This document shows positions 27,305-35,230 of a stretch of 64,000 nucleotides of DNA, piece by piece; the stretch's first letter is position 1, and every line of letters begins with the position of its first letter. The notes under the pieces are model-generated. The model made no database searches. It saw nothing but the letters and a program-made list of their open reading frames with translations, and was not told the DNA's origin. Origin of the DNA: Acidobacteriota bacterium (GTDB lineage: Bacteria; Acidobacteriota; Terriglobia; Acidiferrales; UBA7541). Location: contig JABCZJ010000010.1 in NCBI GenBank assembly GCA_013289715.1, positions 124,001-188,000 on the forward strand, read 5' to 3'. A program made the translations under genes and the position numbers.

Positions 27305-27486
27305 CATTGTTTCCGCGGGGAGCAAAATGCCCGCCGAAGGAGTGCTTGGAGTTTTTGTCGAGCGCATGCCAGGCGCCCGATGCCATGCGGCGTGCGAGTT
27401 ACACCCCACCATAGCCCTGCGCGAGACAGGTTGATGCAACGCGAGACGAGGGCGGGGAATTCCAGACCAGAATTCAGGAGCAGGAA

Positions 27487-28047
27487 ATGATTAAGGCAAC
27501 CCAACTACGCCCGGGAATGATCATCAAGCACGAGGGCGACCTGTGCGTCGTGTATAGCGTGGACCACCGCACGCCGGGAAATAAGCGCGGTTCGATGCAG
27601 ACCAAGATGCGCAACTTGCGCAACGGGAACATGATGGACTTCCGGTTCCGCGCGGAAGAAACGCTGGAAAAAGTGGTGGTGGACGAAATCCAGTTCGAGT
27701 ATTTGTACAGCGACGGGGATACGCACCACTTCATGAACACGGAGAATTACGAGCAACTGGCGCTGCAGAACGATATTGTGGGCGACACCAGGGATTACCT
27801 GATTCCGAATCTGCCCGTGAAAATTGAGTATTACGACGACAAGCCTATTGGCGTGTTGCTGCCGGATACGGTGGATCTGACGGTGGTGGAGACGGAGCAG
27901 AGCATTCAGAAGGCGACGGCCAGCGCGGTGATGAAGCCGGCTAAGCTCGAGACTGGATTGATCGTCAACGTTCCGCCGTTTGTGGGGAACGGTGACAAGA
28001 TCAAGGTGGATACTTCCGAGGCGCGCTACATTCAGAGAGTGCAGTAG
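27487..28047 (+). CDS. efp: Translation elongation factor P
   Basis: A 186-aa factor that helps the ribosome through proline stretches. Length and all three domains are normal: MIKATQLRPGMIIKHEGDLC at the start, YLYSDGDTHHFMNTENYEQL in the middle, and PPFVGNGDKIKVDTSEARYI at the end. The loop that reaches the peptidyl-transferase centre reads TPGNKRGSMQTK; aligned on the PG pair, the residue equal to the modified Lys34 of E. coli is Asn32, followed by Lys33 and Arg34. The ribosome site is the AGGAAATG-type sequence just before the start. The gene has its own promoter and converges on purB with 28 bases between stops. Confidence 0.96.
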   Translation: MIKATQLRPGMIIKHEGDLCVVYSVDHRTPGNKRGSMQTKMRNLRNGNMMDFRFRAEETLEKVVVDEIQFEYLYSDGDTHHFMNTENYEQLALQNDIVGDTRDYLIPNLPVKIEYYDDKPIGVLLPDTVDLTVVETEQSIQKATASAVMKPAKLETGLIVNVPPFVGNGDKIKVDTSEARYIQRVQ

Positions 28048-28075
28048 GTTTCCGCAGGCGGCAGGGACCTGAGGT

Positions 28076-29395
28076 TTAGACCGCGACGGCGGACTTGGCC
28101 CCGAAGACGCGCAGGAAGATGGCGTCCACCGCGCGCAGCTGGCGATGCAGGTTGAAGGTGTGCGCGAGCGCTTGCTGGTCGAGGAATTTGCGGATGTTGG
28201 CATCGGCAGCGATGCGGTCCTGAAAGCTGGTTTCGGATTCCCAGGCGGCCATGGCATGCGCCTGCACCCATTTGTATGCGTCCTCGCGCGGGGCGCCCTG
28301 TTCGACGAGGTCCTGCAAAAGCTGTCCGGAAAAAACCAAGCCTTGCGTGGCATTCAGATTCCGCAACATGCGTTCGGGAAACACTTTCATATTGGCGACG
28401 ATTTCGGTCGTGCGATGGAGCATGTAGTCCACCAGGATGGTGGAGTCGGGAAGAATCACACGCTCGACGGAGCTGTGGGAAATATCACGTTCGTGCCAGA
28501 GCGCGACATTTTCGAGGGCCGCAAGGGAATTCGCGCGGATCACGCGGGCTAGTCCGCAGATTTGTTCGCTCGCGACCGGGTTGCGCTTGTGCGGCATGGC
28601 GGAACTGCCGCGTTGCTCGCCACCGAACGGTTCCTCGACTTCACGGACTTCGGTGCGCTGCAGGTGACGGATTTCCTGCGCGATGCGTTCCAGCGACGCA
28701 GCGACGATTGCCAGCGTGGTGAGATATTGCGCGTGGCGGTCGCGTTCAATCACTTGCGAAGTGATCGGCGCGGTCGCAAGGCCGAGGCGATGGCAGATTT
28801 TCTGTTCGATTTCCGCACCCAGATGCGTGCAAGTGCCCACCGCGCCAGAAATTTTGCCGACGGCGATTTGTTGCGCGGCGACCTGAAAGCGCGCCAGATC
28901 GCGGCGATTTTCGGCGTACCAGTTGGCGATTTTCAGGCCGAAGGTGATGGGCTCGGCGTGAACGCCGTGGGTGCGGCCGATTTCGGGCGTGTCTTTAAAT
29001 TCCCAGGCGCGCCGCTCGAGGACTTCGCCCAGCGCTTCGATTTTTTTCTCGATGAGACGAGAAGCTTCGCGGATGAGCAGCGCTTGCGCGGTGTCCACGA
29101 CATCATTGGAAGTGAGGCCGTAATGCAGCCAGCGCGCGGCTGCGGGATCCGCTACTGATTCCTGCACGGCAACGGTGAAGGCGATCACATCGTGGCGAAC
29201 TTTTGCTTCGATTTCGTTGATGCGCGCGACATCCACGCGGGCGCGCTGGCGCAATCGCGCAGCAGCCTCGCGCGGCACCACGCCGGCTTCAGCGAGCGTT
29301 TCGGTGGCGGCCAGTTCAACTTCCAGCCATTTCTGAAAGCGATTTTCGTCGCTCCAGACGCGGCCCATTTCCGGGCGGGTGTAACGTGCAATCAA
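28076..29395 (-). CDS. purB: Adenylosuccinate lyase
   Basis: A 439-aa cytoplasmic enzyme of purine synthesis that removes fumarate from SAICAR and from adenylosuccinate. The fumarase/aspartase-superfamily signature GSSAMPHKRNP is intact, with TSNDVVDTAQALL and GRTHGVHAEPITFG giving the other two active-site regions. The length matches Bacillus-type PurB. The start MIARYTRPEMGRVWSDENR is the conserved N-terminus of the family. The gene is not in a purine operon here; it converges with efp, and a VOC-family gene diverges from it upstream. Confidence 0.95.
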   Translation of the reverse strand: MIARYTRPEMGRVWSDENRFQKWLEVELAATETLAEAGVVPREAAARLRQRARVDVARINEIEAKVRHDVIAFTVAVQESVADPAAARWLHYGLTSNDVVDTAQALLIREASRLIEKKIEALGEVLERRAWEFKDTPEIGRTHGVHAEPITFGLKIANWYAENRRDLARFQVAAQQIAVGKISGAVGTCTHLGAEIEQKICHRLGLATAPITSQVIERDRHAQYLTTLAIVAASLERIAQEIRHLQRTEVREVEEPFGGEQRGSSAMPHKRNPVASEQICGLARVIRANSLAALENVALWHERDISHSSVERVILPDSTILVDYMLHRTTEIVANMKVFPERMLRNLNATQGLVFSGQLLQDLVEQGAPREDAYKWVQAHAMAAWESETSFQDRIAADANIRKFLDQQALAHTFNLHRQLRAVDAIFLRVFGAKSAVAV

Positions 29396-29638
29396 ATCCA
29401 GCTCCCTTGACAGCTGCGCTCGAGCGAAATACGCCAGCGTGCGAAGCCTGTGACGAACTGCAGCAAACGGCGGAAAGAATTCCCTGTGCCATCATACCCG
29501 AATTTGCCCGGGTGATCGACGGCGGGGCGCCGCCCGTCCTTGGGAACACAAACTCCCTGGTTTCAGCGTTTTGGCGGAAATTCGCGCAGCGAACGACTTA
29601 ATAGATAGCAGGCCAATCTCGATAAGAGGAGCAAAACA

Positions 29639-29992
29639 ATGAAAGTGATGGTTTCCTGGTTTAGCGTGAACGATTTTGAGGGCGCAAAGAAGTTTTACGG
29701 CAACGTGCTGGGTCTGAAGAAAACGTTTGAAGCGCAGCAGTGGGCGGAGTTCGCGGGCGCCGAAGGCGAGGAGAGCATCGGCGTTGCTGTCAATCCGCGA
29801 GCAGGAAAAGAGCCGGGAGCGACGATCGTGCTGCGAGTGGAGGACATCGAACGGGAACGCAATCGGTTGGAAACGGCTGGGGTGAAATTCGAGGGGAGGA
29901 TCGAGGAAATTCCGGGCATCGTGAAGCTCGCGACGTTCCGCGACCCTTCGGGCAACCGGTTGCAGCTGGCACAACCGCTGATGCAGTCGTAG
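29639..29992 (+). CDS. VOC-superfamily (glyoxalase/bleomycin-resistance-like) protein
   Basis: A 117-aa single-domain protein with the beta-alpha-beta-beta-beta repeat of the family: MKVMVSWFSVNDFEGAKKFY at the start and LATFRDPSGNRLQLAQP at the end, where the Glu that usually ligates the metal is Gln. A GAGGAGC ribosome site is 7 bases upstream. Members bind a metal and act on small molecules as dioxygenases, isomerases or drug binders; the substrate here is unknown and the metal site may be incomplete. A strong hairpin follows the stop by 20 bases. Confidence 0.78.
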   Translation: MKVMVSWFSVNDFEGAKKFYGNVLGLKKTFEAQQWAEFAGAEGEESIGVAVNPRAGKEPGATIVLRVEDIERERNRLETAGVKFEGRIEEIPGIVKLATFRDPSGNRLQLAQPLMQS

Positions 29993-30011
29993 ATCGTCGC
30001 AAGGGAGCAAG

Positions 30012-30054
30012 GAGCCGCGCCAGTTTCGAATCTCGTTGTAAACTGGCGCGGCTC
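30012..30054 (+). terminator. Perfect 15-base-pair hairpin between VOC and sigma-factor genes
   Basis: Arms GAGCCGCGCCAGTTT (30012-30026) and its exact complement (30040-30054) enclose a 13-base loop. It is followed by GATCATTTCTC, a weak T-tract. It can end VOC transcription, or reduce read-through into the sigma factor gene 22 bases later. An operator role is also possible. Confidence 0.65.
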
Positions 30055-30076
30055 GATCATTTCTCAGGAGAGAAAA

Positions 30077-30922
30077 ATGGCCGTGCATCCGTTGCCGGAA
30101 ATCGCGCTGCAGGAAGAAACGCAGCTGGTGGAAAAAGCGCAGCAGGGAGACAGTCTGGCGTTCGGGTCGCTGCTGGAGCCGTGGCGCAAACCGCTTTTCG
30201 GCTACATCTACCGCATGGTGATGTTGCGGCAGGACGCCGAGGATTTGTTGCAGGACGTGCTGGTGCGGGTGCTGGAAGGAATACGAACGTATCGAGGTGA
30301 AGCGCGGTTCAAAAGCTGGCTCTTCGGCATCGCGACGCATGTTTGTCTGGACCATCTGCGGGCGAAGAAGCGCTGGCACGTGGACGCGCAAGCGATCGGC
30401 GAGAAAGAAGCTCTCGCTGATCCGCCGCGAGTCGAGGGGATCACCGCATTGATGCAGCAGCCCGGATTCAGCTTCGAAATTCGCGAGCACATCGCGTTTT
30501 GTTTTTCTTGTATCGCGCGTACGCTGCCCCCGGAAGAACAGGCCGCGCTGATGCTGAAGGAAGTTCTGGGATTTACCGGGGAGGAAGCGGCAGGAATCCT
30601 GGGCGTTTCCGAGCCGGTATTCCGCCACCGGCTTTCTGCGGGGCGCGCAAAAATGATGGAGGATTACGATGGGCTTTGTGCGCTGATCAATAAAGCAGGC
30701 GTGTGTTATCAGTGCAGCAGTTTGCAGCAAATAGCCGACGAAGGGCATCGCGGCGCGGACTTGGTGCAGATCGAAGTCGCGCCCGGAGTGGCCATGAACG
30801 CCGAGAACTTATTCGACGCGCGGCTCGCGATTGTGCGCGACGCGGACCTGGAGACGGGGCGAACGCGCGTTGTACACGATTTGTTCTACAGCAGCTTGGC
30901 GGCGCGGGAGGAATCCCGTTAA
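30077..30922 (+). CDS. ECF-type RNA polymerase sigma factor with a Cys-containing C-terminal extension
   Basis: A 281-aa sigma-70-family factor. Region 2 is clear (FGYIYRMVMLRQDAEDLLQD, then RFKSWLFGIATHVCLDHLRA), and region 4 follows (LPPEEQAALMLKEVLGFTGE, then AAGILGVSEPVFRHRLSAGR). After region 4 about 80 extra residues remain, starting CALINKAGVCYQCSSLQQI, with three cysteines and a nearby His (DEGHRG) that could bind zinc; ECF factors usually end soon after region 4. AGGAGAG is upstream. No anti-sigma gene is adjacent, so the extension may provide control within the same protein. A 15-base-pair hairpin lies just upstream. Confidence 0.85.
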   Translation: MAVHPLPEIALQEETQLVEKAQQGDSLAFGSLLEPWRKPLFGYIYRMVMLRQDAEDLLQDVLVRVLEGIRTYRGEARFKSWLFGIATHVCLDHLRAKKRWHVDAQAIGEKEALADPPRVEGITALMQQPGFSFEIREHIAFCFSCIARTLPPEEQAALMLKEVLGFTGEEAAGILGVSEPVFRHRLSAGRAKMMEDYDGLCALINKAGVCYQCSSLQQIADEGHRGADLVQIEVAPGVAMNAENLFDARLAIVRDADLETGRTRVVHDLFYSSLAAREESR

Positions 30923-30940
30923 GCGGTGGAACCGTAAAAA

Positions 30941-31702
30941 CTACAGTTCGAAGGGGCCGAGGGGGATCCGCTGCGAGGCGACGTGCAGCGTGCCGCGAAA
31001 GGCGAATTCGCCCGGGCGGCGGCCCAGGGCCTCTTCGGCGCAGATGCGGGCTAGGTCGGGAGTGTTGTTCTGCTCGGAAACGTGCGCGAGGACGAGGTGG
31101 CGCGCGCGTCCATCGAAAACTTCGGAATCCGCCAGGAATTCACTGACAACTGAATTGGAAAGATGGCCCGTGCGGCTCATCACGCGCTGCTTGATGTACC
31201 AGGGATAAGGGCCGACCTTCAGCATTTCCAGATCGTGATTGGATTCCAGGATGAGGAAGTCGGCTTCGCGCAGGTGATGTTTTACCAGCTCGGGCATGTA
31301 GCCGAGGTCGGTAACGATGGCGACTTTCTTGCCGTGGGCGCAGAAGGCGTAGCCGACGGGGTCGGCAGCGTCGTGCGGAATTGTGAATGCGGTGATTTCG
31401 ATGTCGCCGATTACGAATCGAATTCCGGGGCGGATGTATTCGACGCGCTCGATTTTGGTTTTCGGGCCGTCGCCATACATTTTTTGAATTTCGCGATGAG
31501 TCGGGGCGGTGAGGTAGGCGGGACATTTCCACTCGCGGGACATTTGCGCGAGACCGTTGGAGTGATCGCTGTGCTCGTGGGTGACGAGAATGCCGTCAAC
31601 TTTTTCGGGGCGCGCGCGGCCGAGAGTTTCAAAGCGCCGCAACATTTCTTTTTTGCCGAGCCCGGCGTCAATCAGGAGAGTGGTGCACCCCGATTCGAGC
31701 AA
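30941..31702 (-). CDS. Metallo-beta-lactamase-fold hydrolase (YycJ/WalJ-like)
   Basis: A 253-aa protein from TTG 31702, but the true N-terminus probably lies upstream. The metal site HEHSDH is at residues 42-47, followed by TAPTHREI, VTDLGYMPE, SNHDLEML and VLAHVSEQNNTP, the pattern of YycJ-type exonucleases or phosphodiesterases. The conserved beginning of that family, RVSILASGSTGNST, is encoded in frame just before the TTG (31703-31744), yet no ATG, GTG or TTG occurs between it and an in-frame TGA at 31775-31777. Translation may start at ATC 31753-31751, which has GGGGG upstream. Transcribed away from the converging sigma-factor gene. Confidence 0.83.
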   Translation of the reverse strand: MLESGCTTLLIDAGLGKKEMLRRFETLGRARPEKVDGILVTHEHSDHSNGLAQMSREWKCPAYLTAPTHREIQKMYGDGPKTKIERVEYIRPGIRFVIGDIEITAFTIPHDAADPVGYAFCAHGKKVAIVTDLGYMPELVKHHLREADFLILESNHDLEMLKVGPYPWYIKQRVMSRTGHLSNSVVSEFLADSEVFDGRARHLVLAHVSEQNNTPDLARICAEEALGRRPGEFAFRGTLHVASQRIPLGPFEL

Positions 31703-31912
31703 CGTGGAGTTGCCCGTGCTGCCCGACGCCAGAATGGATACGCGAAACGAGATACGCTTCCCCCGCGAAGCGCGTCAACAACCACGAACGGTTGCGCGCG
31801 ACACCGCAAGGGGATGATGGCAAAGTGCCGCGCTGGCGTCAATACGAAGTCGCGCAAGAGAAACCAGGTCATAGGCCAATAACGGGTTGACACTCTGCGG
31901 GAATTCAGCGAA

Positions 31913-33208
31913 TCAGATGGCGAGCTGCTCCTGGGTGAGTTCGAAGCCGTTCAGGTTGCCGACGACGGAGGCCGCCATGCGGCCGGGCTGGAAGAATTCG
32001 CGGGCGAGTTGCTGGACGTCTTCCACGGTGACGCTTTCGAGCAGGGCGATCAAATCCTGCGCGGTGAAGTGGCGTTTGAAGTACATGTGATAGCGCGCGA
32101 GGCTGTTCATGCGCTGGCCGCTGCCTTCGAGAGCAAGCAACGTGGCGCCTTTCAGATGATCTTTCGCGCGGCGCAGTTCCGGAGCGCTGAGCGGTTCATC
32201 GCGCAGGCGGCGGAATTCATCGAGTACGGAACGGACCAGCTGCGAAGCCGTGTCCAGCGAAGTGCCGGCGTAAACCGAAAGCGCGCCGGCATCGCGATAG
32301 GAATTCAGTTCGCTGAAAATTGCGTAGGCGAGGCCCTGGCGCTCGCGAATATTCTGGAAGAGGCGCGAAGACATTCCGCCGCCGAGCACGTTGTTGAGCA
32401 CCGCGACGCCGAAGCGGCGGCGATCGGTCATGGGCAGCGCCGGGACGCCCATGCAGATGTGGACTTGCTCGAGTTCGTGCTTGGTGCGCAGAGTGACGTG
32501 CGAAGCGGGCTGCGGGGTAGCTTCCGCGGCGTCCTCGCTCGCCGAGGTGCCTTTTGCGAAGCGTTCCGAAACCAGGTCCACCAATTGCGCGTGCGTCAGA
32601 TGGCCGGCGGCGGTGATGACCATGTTGTTCGGCGCGTATCTTTGCTTGAACCAGGTGCGCAGCGTATCGCGAGTGAAGGCGGAGACGGTTTCCGGCGTGC
32701 CCAGGATTGGTTTGCCCAAAGCATGCGGCGACCAGAAATTTTGGGTGAATAGTTCGTGGACCAGGTCTTCGGGATTGTCCTGGGTCATGCGAATTTCTTC
32801 CAGGATCACGGATTTTTCGCGATCGATTTCGTCGTCGGCAAATTTTGGGTCGAGAACCATGTCTGCGAGCACGTCGAAAGCTTTGGGCAGATGTTCATCG
32901 AGAACGCGCGTATTGAAGCAGACCATTTCCTTGGAGGTGAACGCATCGAGCATGCCACCGACGCTGTCAACCTCACGCGCGATATCTTCCGCTGTGCGCC
33001 GCGTGGTGCCTTTGAAAACCATGTGCTCGATGAAATGCGAAATGCCGTTCAGGCCAGGCGGTTCGCAGCGCGAGCCGGTGCGCAGCCAAATGCCTACGGA
33101 AACGGAGTGCACGTGCTCCATCGGCTCGGTGATGACGACGAGCCCGTTCGGAAGGGCGTCCGTGTGGACCCTGTGATTTCTGTCAGGCATGTTGTTGTCT
33201 GGTTCCAT
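31913..33208 (-). CDS. M16-family zinc metallopeptidase
   Basis: A 431-aa peptidase of the pitrilysin/processing-peptidase family, one-chain half-clamshell size. The inverted zinc motif HFIEH is at residues 58-62, within NGISHFIEHMVFKGT, and the distal Glu lies in DREKSVILEEIR. The C-terminal half has the inactive-domain pattern, including GGGMSSRLFQNIRERQGLAY. There is no signal peptide, so it probably acts in the cytoplasm as a dimer, like the YmxG/PepF-type enzymes that often sit near tRNA or purine genes. Met7 is a possible alternative start. The nearest upstream gene on the same strand is cysteine dioxygenase, 131 bases away. Confidence 0.9.
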   Translation of the reverse strand: MEPDNNMPDRNHRVHTDALPNGLVVITEPMEHVHSVSVGIWLRTGSRCEPPGLNGISHFIEHMVFKGTTRRTAEDIAREVDSVGGMLDAFTSKEMVCFNTRVLDEHLPKAFDVLADMVLDPKFADDEIDREKSVILEEIRMTQDNPEDLVHELFTQNFWSPHALGKPILGTPETVSAFTRDTLRTWFKQRYAPNNMVITAAGHLTHAQLVDLVSERFAKGTSASEDAAEATPQPASHVTLRTKHELEQVHICMGVPALPMTDRRRFGVAVLNNVLGGGMSSRLFQNIRERQGLAYAIFSELNSYRDAGALSVYAGTSLDTASQLVRSVLDEFRRLRDEPLSAPELRRAKDHLKGATLLALEGSGQRMNSLARYHMYFKRHFTAQDLIALLESVTVEDVQQLAREFFQPGRMAASVVGNLNGFELTQEQLAI

Positions 33209-33339
33209 TGTGGCATGGTGGGGCTATAAATGTCATGGATACGACGATTGTTTTATTGCGCATGATGAACCATACGAGGATGTACATATTTGCGGAGCGC
33301 GTTAGGAACTTGGTGTGAGAGCGCCCGGCGGCAGCGGAC

Positions 33340-33954
33340 CTAGGCCAATTTTTCGTCGGGCGAGAGCTTTCCGTATTCGCTGGAATAATGCAGCGGGACA
33401 TCGGCGTACGCGCCTTTATCCATGGAATACACTTCGCAGGAATCGTAGGGGTAAGAATAGATGTGCACGCTGGTGGAGGGCTGATTGAATTCCGGCAAAT
33501 TCTGCACCTGGTGCACGGGCTCTTCGGGGCGCACCACGGCGGGATGGGTCGCGTCCATGATGTAAGAATCGGAGGGGACCAGCTTGCAGCTACCGTGCGC
33601 GGCGTCGCGATTTTCCACGCGAAAATTCTGTACGCGCAGGCGGCCGAGGGGCGTGACCATCCAGCAATTCTGATCGCGATGATTGTGGATGCGGCTGACC
33701 TGTCCGACATTCCAGCAGATCGCGAGGATTTCAAAGAGCTTGCATTTGTAGATCAGATTTCGGGTGTAATGGCTGTTGGCGTAAAAAATATAGGGAGCGA
33801 GAGTTTCCGGCTGGATGGCTTTGCGCTCGGTGAATTCCAGCACGCGGGGAATGGTGAATTCTTTTTCGGGAATGGCGCCGAGCTGCTTCACCCATTCATC
33901 AATGGCGACCAGTTCCATCAGCTTTCTGTTATCCGTTGGCGTCACGGTGCTCAT
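33340..33954 (-). CDS. Cysteine dioxygenase
   Basis: A 204-aa cupin that oxidises cysteine to cysteine sulfinate with O2 and Fe(II). The iron ligands are His90, His92 (SRIHNHRDQNCW) and His148 (EPVHQVQ). Cys97 is five residues after the second His, as in mammalian enzymes, and Tyr166 in SVHIYSYPY matches the partner tyrosine, so the Cys-Tyr crosslink that boosts activity could form. His164 matches the second-sphere His. Many bacterial homologues lack the cysteine. The gene diverges from rlmN; no sulfinate or taurine gene is nearby, so it may act in cysteine detoxification. Confidence 0.88.
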   Translation of the reverse strand: MSTVTPTDNRKLMELVAIDEWVKQLGAIPEKEFTIPRVLEFTERKAIQPETLAPYIFYANSHYTRNLIYKCKLFEILAICWNVGQVSRIHNHRDQNCWMVTPLGRLRVQNFRVENRDAAHGSCKLVPSDSYIMDATHPAVVRPEEPVHQVQNLPEFNQPSTSVHIYSYPYDSCEVYSMDKGAYADVPLHYSSEYGKLSPDEKLA

Positions 33955-34068
33955 CGGCGCGCCTCCTGCTGCGTGTGCATGCGAATCTCAAACACCCTAT
34001 TATATCGCTGCGCGGCTGGGCTGGCGTCGAAAAATCGCCGCGCGGGCGCGTGTTATCATGATCGTACG

Positions 34069-35202
34069 ATGCCTGCGAACCACTCCCACCTTCCGCTGAA
34101 TCTGCTGGGCCAATCAGCAGAAGAACTGCGGGCGTTTATGCAAACGCTTGGCGAACCGGCCTATCGCGGCGCGCAGATTCACCGCGCGCTTTACGCCGAG
34201 CACAGGTTTGACGTCGCGCACATGAGCAATCTGCCGGTGGCGCTGCGCGAGCGACTGGCGCGCGAGACTGTGATCGCGCTGCCGCAGATCGTGCGGCGTT
34301 ACGGCTCAAGCGACGGCACGGTGCGTTACGTGCTGACGCTGCCGGCGGCGGATGCGAGCGGCGCGGGGAAGGCCACCAAGCAGGCGACAGTCGAGGCAGT
34401 GTTCATGCCGGAAGAAAATCGCCAGACGATTTGCATTTCAACGCAGGCGGGTTGCGCTGTGGATTGCCATTTTTGCCTTACGGCGACGCTGGGGCTGATC
34501 CGCAATCTCACGGCTGGAGAAATTATCGGGCAGGTGCTGATCGCGCTGGAGGAAAATCGCGCCCGCCTGAGGCCGCAGACGAATGTGGTGCTGATGGGCC
34601 AGGGCGAACCGCTGCTGAACTACGAGCCGGTGATGGCAGCGCTGCGAATCCTGCTCGACCCGAATGGTATGGCGATCACGCCGCGGCACACCACGCTTTC
34701 GACCAGCGGAATCATTCCCGGCATCGAGCGGCTGGGCGGCGAAAAAGTGCGGCCGAAGCTGGCGATTTCGCTGAATGCTTCGTCGAACGAGCAGCGCGAC
34801 GAGATCATGCCGATCAATCGCAAGTATCCGATCGAAGATTTGCTGGCGGCGTGCGCGCGGTATCCGCTGCGTCCGTGGGAACATTTGACGTTTGAATATG
34901 TGCTGCTGGGCGGATTGAACGATGCGCCGGAAGATGCGCGGCGCGTGGCGAAACTGCTGGCAGGTCTGCGCGCGAAAGTGAATTTGATTCCGTGGAATCC
35001 GGGAGAGCTGCCGTACCAGAAGCCCGCTGAGGCGCGTATCGAAGAATTTCGCGGAATTCTCGAGGAGAAAGGCGTGCGAGCGTTTGTACGTTACTCCCGT
35101 GGCCAGGATGTGATGGCTGCTTGCGGGCAGCTGGCGCTGCTGGAATCAGCGGCGCCAGCGGCTGCGGCGTCGGCCTTACCCCAGATTTCTCCGGCGCGGT
35201 AG
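34069..35202 (+). CDS. rlmN: 23S rRNA (adenine-2503-C2)-methyltransferase RlmN
   Basis: A 377-aa radical-SAM enzyme that methylates A2503 of 23S rRNA and A37 of some tRNAs. The iron-sulfur motif is CAVDCHFC (Cys129, 133, 136), and the methyl-carrying cysteine is Cys352 in MAACGQL. MGQGEPLLNYEPVM and STSGIIPGIERLG are further family blocks. I start at ATG 34069, where RlmN-like sequence begins; the open frame runs back to 33388 but that part lies antisense to cysteine dioxygenase. The C-terminal 20 residues are Ala-rich. It faces the YfiH-like gene, with 28 bases between their stops. Confidence 0.95.
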   Translation: MPANHSHLPLNLLGQSAEELRAFMQTLGEPAYRGAQIHRALYAEHRFDVAHMSNLPVALRERLARETVIALPQIVRRYGSSDGTVRYVLTLPAADASGAGKATKQATVEAVFMPEENRQTICISTQAGCAVDCHFCLTATLGLIRNLTAGEIIGQVLIALEENRARLRPQTNVVLMGQGEPLLNYEPVMAALRILLDPNGMAITPRHTTLSTSGIIPGIERLGGEKVRPKLAISLNASSNEQRDEIMPINRKYPIEDLLAACARYPLRPWEHLTFEYVLLGGLNDAPEDARRVAKLLAGLRAKVNLIPWNPGELPYQKPAEARIEEFRGILEEKGVRAFVRYSRGQDVMAACGQLALLESAAPAAAASALPQISPAR

Positions 35203-35230
35203 TCCCGCAGAACATCGAGCTCGTTGCCAA

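Noticed and set aside
27179..27307. Minus-strand frame giving a 42-aa peptide with one hydrophobic segment
   Set aside because: Its start lies in the efp promoter region, there is no ribosome site, and its sequence has no other support.
29492..30748. 418-aa minus-strand frame over the VOC and sigma-factor genes
   Set aside because: Antisense to two genes with clear domain motifs; no family-like sequence in its translation.
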